In this document: piece after piece, positions 1 through 7,616 of the stretch | How positions within the stretch are numbered: the first letter of the stretch is position 1 | How the letters are laid out: the number at the start of each line of letters is the position of its first letter | Source: Podochytrium sp. JEL0797 | Lineage: Eukaryota > Chytridiomycota > Chytridiomycetes > Chytridiales > Chytriomycetaceae | Direction of reading: 5' to 3' | Length of the DNA: 12,644 nucleotides | Assembly: GCA_027596195.1 (NCBI GenBank) | Contig: JADGJG010000778.1 | Coordinates: 1 to 12,644 of the forward strand | Notes under the pieces: generated by a model | The model's database searches: none | What the model was told of the DNA's origin: nothing | Seen by the model: the letters and a program-made list of their open reading frames with translations, nothing else | Position numbers and translations under genes: made by a program

Positions 1-2927
1 GACTCGTACCCCCACCTCCTCCACACGCAAACAACCCCCCAAAAAACCCAAACCCACTCCTCATCACCCCAGCCCCCAACTCCCCCAACCCCACCACGGC
101 CCCCCTCAACCCGCCCTTATTATACTGAATCTGCACAGGCTTCTCCTTCGCCATACTCTTGGCCGCGATCGGTTCGAACCGGTACGCCACCGGATCGTGC
201 GGGTGGAACACGTTGTAGACGGCGTTACATGCCGGTGACGAAACGTGTTGTCCTTCTTCCACGATTCCTCCTTCACCACAATCAGGAAGCATTGACCGAC
301 CCACCAATTTGTTCCCCTTCAACAACAAAAACAGCCCTACAGGGCTTCCCACGCCAAAAAACTTGTCCACCTCAAAATGCAACGGCTTATACTGAATCTG
401 CGTATGTTCCATGAGCCCATTGAACCGCCGGTCCGCTGCAGGTGTGGCCGTGTTCCCGCCAGACTCGTTGCGGTGCATGATATCACTGAGGTCCATTTCG
501 CTTTGCATACGGGGAGGGAAGGGTGTGGCGGTTTGCGAGGATGCGGTGGTGGGGTCGCGATGGGGTTGTTGGTTGCAGAGAATGTCGAACGCGAGGAGTG
601 AGCCGAGGGAGTGGCCGTACAGGGATACTTTTCCGTTGAAGGTTGGGTTACGGAGTTTGTAGGCGTCGTAGATGCGGTTCATTTCGTCGACGACGTGGTT
701 GACCATTTCTTGGCGGTATTTGGGGGTCATGTAGAGCAAGACTGGGGGGTCGGGGTTGAGTTGTGTTGAGTCGGGGGGAAATAAAATAAGGGGGGCAAAA
801 AACCACCAAAACAAAACAAACTCACCGTCCAACACAATATCCGAAACCAAATACCGAATGCTCTGAACCCCATCGAGAGTAATATCATCGATATGTACCT
901 CTCTTTCCTTCCGTCTCGCTTCCTCCTCTTCCCTCTCCCTACGCTCGTCCTCATCCTCGCCTTCGACCCCACCACCGCCACTCTTTTTCGAAGAAACAGT
1001 CGCTTCCTTCCGCTTCCCAAACTCAATCTTTTGTCTCCACTGCACGGGAAGAATCTGCACTCCCCCATGTTCCGGCATATTCTGCAAAACGGGTCTCCGC
1101 GACGACGATGAAGACGAGGCAGCAGGTGCAGCTGCCGTAGCACTCGCACGTACCTTTTCCTTTCCCGACACGGGAACCGGAATCGATCCAGTCGAGGCAC
1201 TCATGGCCGAGGGAGCCAGTGTCGGGGTAGACGAGGGCGCAGCGGGTGGGACGACGCCTGGGGTGAAGTAGAGTTTGGATGACTGTTTGAGGGTTTGACG
1301 CAATGTGGTGCAGTCTTTGGCAAAGTCGACCGTTTCGACGCGTTCTCCGAGTTTCTGGCCGACACTGTTTTCGAAAATGGGGAGGGCGAGAGAGAGAGAG
1401 AGGAATGGGGAATTAGAAACCCTCACCCACACAACGCAAAATGAAAAAGAATTCAGGTTTTCCTCACCCATGAATCACCAACACTAAATGATCAATCTGG
1501 CGATCCTGCGCCCCACCACCACCTTCTTCATCCTTCCACTTTTCCTCCTCCCTCTCACTCGCACTCAATCCCACCAGACTCTCTTTGGACGGCTTGGCAC
1601 TCAACGGATTCCCAGAATTGTCTCCATCCAAACTCCCGATACTGCCCCCAGTAGCCCCACTAGTCTCTCCCTCTAACCCAGCATTACTCCCCCTCTTGGC
1701 CACCTTCGCATCCTTCCCCGCCGCATCCTTCTTCATCATGACGCGTTCACATTCATCCCACCCGCGCCACACTTTGGTCCCCGTAGGATCACTGCTGCGC
1801 GTAATCTGCGACATGACGGCCCTCGCCAATTTGGACGACAACTGGTCACTCACAATTAAGGCGCCGCGTTTTTCCGTGTAGATGGCGTGCGAGTTCATGT
1901 ATGGTCCAAAGAGGGCCCATTTTTGATCCGGTTTGTAAGACGAGAGGGACGGAATGTGTGGAGTGGCGGGTGGGGCTGCGAGGGGTGGTTTGTCGGAGGT
2001 GGTGGACGTGGAGGAAGGGGAGATGGACATGATGGGGGGAGAGGTGGCGGGTACTGGAGCGGTGGAAGGAGGAGGAGGGGAGGTGATGGTTGTGGAACTC
2101 GCGGAGGTGGAGTTTGGGGACGAGGAGGAAGAGGAAGATGGGGCCAACCACGGCTTGAACTTTTTGTACCCGTCTTCGAGTTGTTTCGAGAGGTTGTCGT
2201 CACAGGGAATGAATTTGGAGTTGCTGTTGTCTGGGGAGACGAACCAGGTGCCGCGCTGGACGTGGAAGGTTGGGCCGTGCCAGTAAACTGGGGAGAGAGT
2301 GAGACAACGAAAGTATTTAGCGAGGGAGCACACACCTGGATACACCTCCTTCTTGGCCACATCAACCTCGTACAGCAGATCCTCGTTCACAAGCACCTTG
2401 TGGATGGGCGAATCTGCGGGGAGCGGGACGGGCGAGGCGAGCATTAGCTGGTACTTTTCCTCGATACGCAGCGAGTCTCTGTACGAGAAGGCGGCCCTGG
2501 AGTAGTTGTTAGTAAGTCCCTATACCTGGTAGTATAAATAAAATAAATCAATACCACTGGGTCGGCTGCTTTGCGCGCGCAGCAGAAACACTCCCCGCAT
2601 TTGTAATGACACCAGCAGCCGTTTGGATCGAGACTGGGGCAGGCACACTAGGCACTGCGGCACCCGTGCCCTCTGCAACCACCTTGAAGGGCGACAAGTC
2701 CTGCTTGGGCATGTCTGTGGCATGGAACCATCTGCTTGTTTGCTGGTTAGTGATGCACTCCATTTTCTTAGTGGCATCACTAGGAAACTAGAGGCGTCAC
2801 TAGGAAAGGGACCAATAGGAAAGGCCCTTGCCTGACACTCGCCGGTGGCGGTGGAGTTGCGCTGGGGATCGCCGCCATTTTCGATGATTTTTGTTTTCCA
2901 CGTGGTGACGTCGGCGAAAACGCCCAT
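1..2927 (-). CDS. DDHD-domain phospholipase A1 (PA-PLA1 family), 5' part, runs off left edge
   Basis: Intracellular phosphatidic-acid-preferring phospholipase A1, which hydrolyses the sn-1 acyl ester of phospholipids at internal membranes. Proposed exons on minus: 2927-about 2832, about 2742-2555, 2496-2336, 2287-1468, 1364-826, 741-1 (partial). Joining exons gives the family marks in order: RWFHATD then W-A-A-F-S-x-R-D-S-L-R-I-E-E (WWE-like N-terminal region), YWHGPTFHVQRGTWF, a Ser/Thr/Pro linker, HLVLVIHGVGQKLGER created exactly by the 1365-1467 splice, ILPVQWRQKI, the lipase elbow GHSLGS (599-616; Ser about residue 646), VDKFFGVGSPVG and NVFHPHDPVAYRFEP (around 175-220), which starts the DDHD metal-binding-like region. 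The remaining C-terminus lies outside the window. About 848 codons are visible. Start 2927 (MGVFADV) was chosen because the open upstream codons do not look like protein; in-frame Mets at 3008 and 3044 remain possible. The first intron is uncertain. Family call is firm, exon 1 is not. Confidence 0.87.
2497..2554 (-). other. Intron of the DDHD gene with canonical TACTAAC branch site
   Basis: Minus-strand donor GTATTG at 2554, acceptor CAG ending at 2497. A perfect TACTAAC lies at 2514-2508, about a dozen bases before the acceptor. The splice makes a Trp codon from TG plus G and joins Q-W to A-A-F-S-Y-R-D-S, a typical segment of this family. Retaining the intron would introduce in-frame stops. 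Confidence 0.8.
2773..2823. repeat. Short tandem repeat, 20-bp period, in or near the first DDHD intron
   Basis: The 15-mer GGCATCACTAGGAAA (2773-2787) recurs as GGCGTCACTAGGAAA (2793-2807), one mismatch, period 20. A weaker third copy (CAATAGGAAAGG) is at 2812-2823. It falls where the first intron of the phospholipase gene should be, just before the RWFHATD exon. Confidence 0.7.
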
Positions 2928-3080
2928 GTGTCTTTTTCCCCTTCTCTCTTCTTTCTTTTCATTACAGTGGTTTAATATGATCAATGGGAAGTAAAACAAA
3001 TCAGTCATACGCCCGCAAGGTCCTGACCACCGCGAGATATGCACTATGGCTATGACGTTGCAAGGCTTCTATTTTGCATA

Positions 3081-3154
3081 GCCCGATTAGCTCAGTGGTT
3101 TAGAGCACCCGCCTTTTAAGCGGGTGGTCACGGGTTCGACCCCCGTATCAGGCT
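3081..3154 (+). tRNA. tRNA-Lys (anticodon TTT)
   Basis: Full cloverleaf without intron. Acceptor arm GCCCGAT/ATCAGGC has one C-A mismatch at pair 4-69. D stem is GCTC/GAGC, anticodon stem CCCGC/GCGGG with loop CTTTTAA (anticodon TTT at 34-36), variable loop TGGTC, T stem ACGGG/CCCGT with loop TTCGACC. No CCA is encoded, as expected for a eukaryotic nuclear gene. A T-run terminator follows four bases later. It reads AAA lysine codons. The mismatch in the acceptor arm is unusual, but everything else is intact. Confidence 0.95.
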
Positions 3155-3157
3155 AAC

Positions 3158-3162
3158 TTTTT
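3158..3162 (+). terminator. Pol III terminator of tRNA-Lys
   Basis: Run of five T on the coding strand, three bases after the discriminator base. Confidence 0.8.
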
Positions 3163-3489
3163 CCGGATTTCTATTTTTAGTTAAATGCCGTGTAATGACT
3201 TTCCCCCGACCTTGCCCTTACCCCCTGTGGTCCTATAGCCGGCGAGTCCGAGCATGTCTCATCTCACAAAAACGTCTGCGATTCAAGAGTTCACAGGCAC
3301 TATAATTTCATTTTTGTCCCAATAACCAGCCGCATCAGAATGCTGCACCCACCGTGTGCAGTGCAGCCTGCGTGCAGTCCAAAAAGCTCACGCACACACA
3401 GAGAATGCGAGGAGTGCCTGCGATTCGAGGGTTCGGTGCACAAAATATGCGCATGCGTGCACACACAACTTGACCATCCCGGCAATCCG

Positions 3490-3493
3490 AAAA
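3490..3493 (-). terminator. Pol III terminator of tRNA-Gln
   Basis: Four T on the minus strand about ten bases downstream of the tRNA-Gln 3' end. Four is the minimum for efficient Pol III termination in many fungi, so it is weaker than the other two. Confidence 0.55.
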
Positions 3494-3502
3494 GGATAGA
3501 AT

Positions 3503-3574
3503 AGGTCGTACCCGGATTCGAACCGGAGTTGCCGGTATCAAAAACCGGAGTGATAACCACTACACTATACAACC
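3503..3574 (-). tRNA. tRNA-Gln (anticodon TTG)
   Basis: On the minus strand: acceptor GGTTGTA/TACGACC (one G-T pair), anticodon stem CCGGT/ACCGG with loop TTTTGAT giving anticodon TTG, and T arm CCGGTTCGAATCCGG containing a perfect B-box. No intron, no encoded CCA. It decodes CAA glutamine codons. The D arm (AGTGTAGTGGTTATCACT) matches eukaryotic tRNA-Gln/Glu style A-box sequence. Confidence 0.95.
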
Positions 3575-3846
3575 ATGCAATTCTAACCGAAGCCGGAGAT
3601 CTTAATGTCATTTCAAGTGAAAATTTAGGAGCAAACACATGGAGAGGATGGAAGAGAACGCTGTCTATTCCCCAATCCTGCTTCGATGGAGAAGGAGAGA
3701 GACGGATCTCTGGCAACAAAAACTCGACGTGGGGAGGGGAAAAGTCAAAATCAAAACCTCGGCTGACCTGCCTGCTTCCCAGCCAGACCCGCAACGAAGC
3801 CCGACCCAATCCATCCCCATCCACGCCCGCCGCATTCGATGTCAAG
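3575..3846. other. Intergenic stretch between tRNA-Gln and tRNA-Arg; nothing recognised
   Basis: About 270 bp. Open frames here overlap the tRNAs and have no recognisable protein features. It presumably contains the upstream region of the minus-strand tRNA-Gln. Confidence 0.5.
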
Positions 3847-3852
3847 AAAAAA
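3847..3852 (-). terminator. Pol III terminator of tRNA-Arg
   Basis: Six T on the minus strand directly after the discriminator base of tRNA-Arg. Confidence 0.85.
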
Positions 3853-3924
3853 CGATCAGTGTGGGGGTTGAACCCACGGCCTTTGGTTTCGAAGACCAAC
3901 GCGCTACCACTGCGCTAACCGACC
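3853..3924 (-). tRNA. tRNA-Arg (anticodon TCG)
   Basis: On the minus strand: acceptor GGTCGGT/ACTGATC with two G-T pairs, discriminator G, D stem GCGC/GCGC, anticodon stem TTGGT/ACCAA with loop CTTCGAA giving anticodon TCG, and T arm GTGGG TTCAACC CCCAC. No intron and no encoded CCA. It reads CGA and, with wobble modification, other CGN arginine codons. Confidence 0.95.
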
Positions 3925-4049
3925 AGTGATAATAGATTGAAAAATTAGGTCAAGACAAGAAGAGGAAAGTTCGGAGAGGTTCAACGCTCAGGTGTCTTGT
4001 GGCATGATATGTGCGTGGACACAGATTCTTACAAGAGAATGAGATTGTT

Positions 4050-5217
4050 TTATTTCGTGTCGATTTCAAAAACCCAACGACTCCACTTGGCTTCACGGAA
4101 TTTCGTCAAGGAGCCTCGAACTTTGTCGAGATCCACGTCCCACTCGACTCCGAAATCGTTGCTGAATTTTTGTTCAAGCGAGAGTCAGTGGTTGTTTGGG
4201 AGGTGGAGGAGATGGGAAGGATGTCGGTTCTCACCGAATCATGGTCCTTGTTCCCTTTTCGGAGCCAAGTCCAGCTAAAGTCAATGGATGAATAAGATAC
4301 GCAGGAGTACCAATCTGCGTAAAAGAACAAGAGGGATTAACAACTCTATCTCAAACCCCCCCCCCCCAATCCATAATTCATTTTGCACCTGCACAGGGGT
4401 TCCTTCCAATTCCATGCTGATGCTCGTGTCAGGGTGAATAATTTGCCACTCTGCAGAGGGTCCCTTTTTGAAAGAAAAATACGCAGGCTGGTTGTTCAAA
4501 CGACGCGAGCTTTGGCTAATGTTTTTGTTGACGGAGCACAAATACATCTGTTGCAAGACAAAATAGAATTAGTATTACACTACACAGGACAATCTATATA
4601 ATATACCGGCTTCTCCACCAACGAATCGGAAATCACAATGTAGAATCTTTCGCCGTAACGCGGGACCGCGTCAGTCAATCCGATGCGACTGTACGCGTCA
4701 ATCGGAACCAATTTCATTGTGGATCGGGCGGTGGGGATTGTCTTCCCGTCTACGCTCTTGACTCCGTCAGACGTGGTCAAGTGGAAAATATCCGATTCCG
4801 TGACGTTGTCGGGATACGTTTCTGGGAGATCCACGCTCAAGTATCCTTCGGTTCCAATATTCTAGGAAAGAGTCAGCATGAAGGAGCCCCCCACGTTCGC
4901 ACGCTCTTTTCAAAATCACCTTGATCATCACGTTTTGACCAAACTCAAACTTGGTCGCCAACGGAACTTGCTGCAACGCCATCATTTTTTTCATTTGTGC
5001 GCGTTGCATACCGAGGTTTCCGCTGTTGTACTTTGTGAGGAAAGACTTGAGTTGTTCCTGCAGGAAGCAAAATGATTGATGATTTCGAACGCGGGTTTAG
5101 CGCGATCAAATACAACGATTGGAGATGGGCATAACGCACCTCTCTCAGAACCGACTCTTCACACCAGTTTCCAATTCTGTGGGTCACGGGGGGTGACAGC
5201 AAGGGTGGGTCTCTCAT
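4050..5217 (-). CDS. CFAP161: Cilia- and flagella-associated protein 161 (CFAP161)
   Basis: Axonemal protein; in animals and algae the family is a microtubule inner protein of motile cilia. Six exons on minus: 5217-5140, 5057-4920, 4861-4607, 4547-4389, 4314-4235, 4161-4050, giving about 273 residues, close to the usual 270-300. Introns are 58-82 bp; the 4548-4606 intron has a TACTAAT branch site. Family signatures in order: THRIGNWCEESVLRE at the N-terminus, EQLKSFLTKYNSGNLGMQR, FGQNVMIKN, the central TARSTMKLVPIDAYSRIG and PRYGERFYIVIS, MYLCSVNKN, AEWQIIHPD, MELEGTPVQIGTP and a C-terminal NDFGVEWDVD...KWSRWVFEI. Each join keeps frame and improves family likeness. The stop is TAA at 4052-4050. 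The 49-bp gap to the upstream gene leaves little room for a separate promoter. The family is absent from non-flagellated fungi, so this is evidence for a zoosporic host. Assignment is by recognition of motifs, not by search. Confidence 0.87.
4356..4367. repeat. C12 homopolymer (G12 on the transcribed sense strand) in a CFAP161 intron
   Basis: Twelve consecutive C on plus lie inside the 74-bp intron 4315-4388 of CFAP161, near its middle. Confidence 0.9.
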
Positions 5218-5266
5218 TTTTTCAGGATTTTCAAGTGAGTGACAATCTCACAACTCTTTTTTATTT

Positions 5267-6081
5267 TCAATAACCGCTTCGAATGCCCTGAGCAGCAGGA
5301 CTCCCTGGTACACATTTTGAAACCTCCACCTGTGAAGACGCGCGAAACCCAAACGAATTGGGTGCCCCTTTCCTGTTCAAGTCCATCTGTTTGGGGAGGT
5401 TGGAGGAGAGTGTGCTTCGGCGTGATCCAGCTATCGTTGTTGGAATTGGGAGCATGGTGTATTGAGGCAGTGGGATTCGCGAAAGCGGAGTTTTTGGGGA
5501 GGTTGCAGACGCGTTTCGCGATCGAGTTGGTGTGCGACTTGGGCTGCCGTGACATGATTCGTTCGAAGAATTTGGTTTTTGGTTTCTGACCGCGTTTCCC
5601 AAATCCGAGACGGGCATAGTTTCGGTGACGGGGTTTTGGTTGATGTTTTTTGCGCTGGTTTCGCGTTCGGTTTCGAAGCCGGGATTCGATTCGGCCGAGC
5701 GATCCTGGAGCGTGCTTTCGGAAGAAAAGTTGTCTGAGGTGCTGGATAATTTGAGTTCTCCGGAACTGCAGAATAACGCGTGATGAGGTCCAGAATTTTC
5801 CGATTGCGATTGTGATTGTTTTGATCCGACCGCGGCTTCGGCGCACGCGTCTTCATCGTCCAGTTTAAGCCAGTTGAGAATGGTGGTTGTTGTTTCGGCT
5901 TCGATTGCCAGGTCCGTGGAAGAAAGCCTAAATAAATCATCAAATGGATGCCGAATGAAACGCGTTTTCAAATATTTCCTAACCATGTATGATGGCTTTC
6001 TGATTTCAGTGCTTTGAGGTTTAGAACGTCTTCGATGGACTCGCTGGTTGATGCCGCGAGTGTCATCTCGCTTTGCGCCAT
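5267..6081 (-). CDS. Small Ser-rich protein of unknown function with an SxIP motif
   Basis: Two exons on minus, 6081-5984 and 5927-5267, joined across a 56-bp intron (donor GTTAGG, acceptor TTTAG); the splice makes a Trp codon (H-H-T-W-L-S-S). Predicted length is 252 residues. The N-terminal 57 residues could be structured (SIEDVLNLKALK, then TTTTILNWLKLDDED); the rest is Ser/Asn/Pro-rich and probably disordered. Around residues 165-190 a basic Ser/Pro segment (SRTPTRSR...SPKTPLSRIPLP) contains SRIP at 182-185, the SxIP form used by EB1-binding microtubule plus-end proteins. I do not recognise the family. It sits between CFAP161 (49 bp downstream) and an oxidase gene (46 bp upstream), and an AATAAA-like poly(A) signal begins two bases after the stop (5265-5260). 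The SxIP reading is an inference from a short motif. The ORF is supported by its length, a sensible splice and a Met start right after the upstream gene's end. Confidence 0.62.
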
Positions 6082-6127
6082 GGTTTGTCAGCCTTTTTTT
6101 TGGACGGAATACTATTCTATTTTTTTT

Positions 6128-7557
6128 TTACAATTTGTGCTTGGGACCCACAGTCTCCTTCAACAACGCAATGAGAATTTTGTCGTCGATTGGAACCCCA
6201 ATCGCGCGTCGCACCATTCGCACAACACTTTGCGCACACCCCCAGCTGCTTTGATATCCCGAACCACCGTGACCGTAGTTGTTGACGAACAGGACCTCCT
6301 TTCCACTCGAAGATTCTAAACCCCCACCAATGAGTTTGAAAGCAAAACGACAAGGAAGAAAAAAGTACTCAACTCAAATACTGCGAATCCAACCGGCAAT
6401 CTCCATACCTCGCTGGGCGAAGCCCCACAGAGTGCTCAATGATTTCTGGCATTTTCCCGTTGACCACAAGCTCTGGGCAGATAGCCACACATCTTTCGAC
6501 AATGCTTTGAGCCGTAGTCATGTCAACATCCATCGAGCTGAATCAAAACAAAGGGTTGGTACACGCTCTCTCCCAGGGAGCTACAAAGCCGCACACCAGA
6601 GAAAACTTACAAGTTGTTTTTCTGATATGTTCCACCGAGGACAACAGTCCCGTCCTCGCGTGGAATCACATACGTGACTTTGGAGGAAGCTTCGTCCATA
6701 TTGCGATACCCACTGAGCGATAACGAGGTGCTGATCGTTCTTTGGACTTGGGGAGCCGTGACCAACACGATTTGTCCGCGGACGGGGTACAGATCCGTGT
6801 CTTCCACTCCGCCGAGCTTCAACGATCCTTTGTTTTTTGTAAAAAGCATGATGAATTCGAGGACACAAGACTAGCAAGAATAAAAAAAGAGCCTTACCGA
6901 GCCCAGTGCAATTCACCACAATATTCGCATTCACAACCTTCAACGCGTCCTCCCAATGAGCCAACTGCTTCACAACAAACTTGCCCCCCAACGCCTTCAC
7001 CCTCCCCGTCAACCACGCCAGATATTTCGAAACGTTGATCGAAACTGTCTCGTACTTGACGCCAAACTTTTTGGACGCGGGGAGATCCTCGGCCGTAGCG
7101 AATTGGTAGTTTCTCACGAAACGCGCATACCATGGGTGCTGGAAATTGGCGGGCTTCTCGTCAAAAAACTGAAAGCCGGGAAGTCGCATGATTCCGCATT
7201 GTGGGAGGAAGGAGAGACTCCAAAGTGTATAATAAGTCGCCTCGTCGTATTCTTGCAAGCGCGGGTTGTCGCTCGGGGCGAATGTTTGCCAGTTGGCACC
7301 AGCCTGAGGATGCATTCGCGTGTTAATTCGATGGGTTACATTGAATGGGTAAGCGGGGGCATGGCATCCGATATGTTCCGAAACTCTGTGATATGACACA
7401 CCTTTGGCGATGCAAAACAGCCGTCCATCTTGTCATAATCAGCAGAGGATGCATTTCCGATAATGGTCACGTCCTTGGCACCTTGGTGGAGGAGAAGGAG
7501 GGCGCAGGTAAGGCCTTGAACGCCACTGCCGAGGACGGCAATTTTTTGCGAATTCAT
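6128..7557 (-). CDS. FAD-dependent D-amino-acid / D-aspartate oxidase, tandem copy A
   Basis: Oxidises D-amino acids to 2-oxo acids with release of ammonia and H2O2, normally in peroxisomes. Five exons on minus: 7557-7402, 7303-6898, 6827-6611, 6537-6374, 6315-6128; 376 residues, normal for the family. FAD-binding motif LGSGVQG at residues 9-15, AGANWQ at 53-58, VVNCTGLG at 181-188, YPVRGQ at 201-206, TYVIPREDG at 239-247, LGGTYQK, GLRPAR at 298-303 and NNYGHGG at 326-332 are all present. Y240 and R303 align by motif with the substrate-binding Tyr (PYIIP) and Arg (FRPVR) of mammalian enzymes; the second active-site Tyr four residues before Y240 is not present. The PD...RC spacing looks somewhat D-aspartate-oxidase-like, but the substrate cannot be settled by eye. 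The C-terminus is KHKL, a PTS1-like signal with a non-canonical His. The last donor (GTTGAG at 6373) is weak but is the only one that keeps frame, and copy B uses the same site. The start lies only 59 bp below the stop of copy B. Confidence 0.93.
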
Positions 7558-7616
7558 TTTCGAGATCTTTTGTTTTTTCTCTTTCCCTTTCCCTTCCTTT
7601 GAATCCCTTGAAAAAA

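Larger units (their letters stand above)
3155..3502. other. Intergenic stretch between tRNA-Lys and tRNA-Gln; no gene seen
   Basis: About 350 bp without a convincing coding region or RNA gene. It holds a small inverted repeat CTGCAC...GTGCAG (about 3342-3361), several TGCAG/TGCGTGCA words and CACACA runs, and a T4 block that serves the minus-strand tRNA. An open minus-strand frame (3300-3899) crosses two tRNA genes and is not credible as protein. Confidence 0.6.

Noticed and set aside
165..180. Perfect B-box-like palindrome GGTTCGAACC
   Set aside because: It lies in the DDHD coding sequence (Y-R-F-E-P) with no matching A-box or cloverleaf.
1887..2447. Gly-rich plus-strand frame of 186 codons
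   Set aside because: Antisense of the Ser/Thr/Pro-rich linker of the phospholipase; glycine richness is the mirror of proline codons.
3270..3445. Two similar words CTGCGATTC-A-G-GTTC (3273-3300 and 3418-3442) resembling a T arm
   Set aside because: No stem pairing or anticodon arm can be built around either on either strand; probably chance or a decayed repeat.
3300..3899. 199-codon minus-strand frame
   Set aside because: It runs through tRNA-Gln and part of tRNA-Arg, has no recognisable protein features and no splice context.
5214..5846. 210-codon minus-strand frame rich in Arg/Lys
   Set aside because: Overlaps the SxIP-protein gene in another frame; composition reflects a frame shift of Ser/Asn-rich codons.
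6374..6408. Alternative donor GTATGG inside GLRPAR of oxidase copy A
   Set aside because: Copy B has AGATATGG at the same place, so the site is not shared, and using it would remove conserved residues after the substrate-binding Arg.
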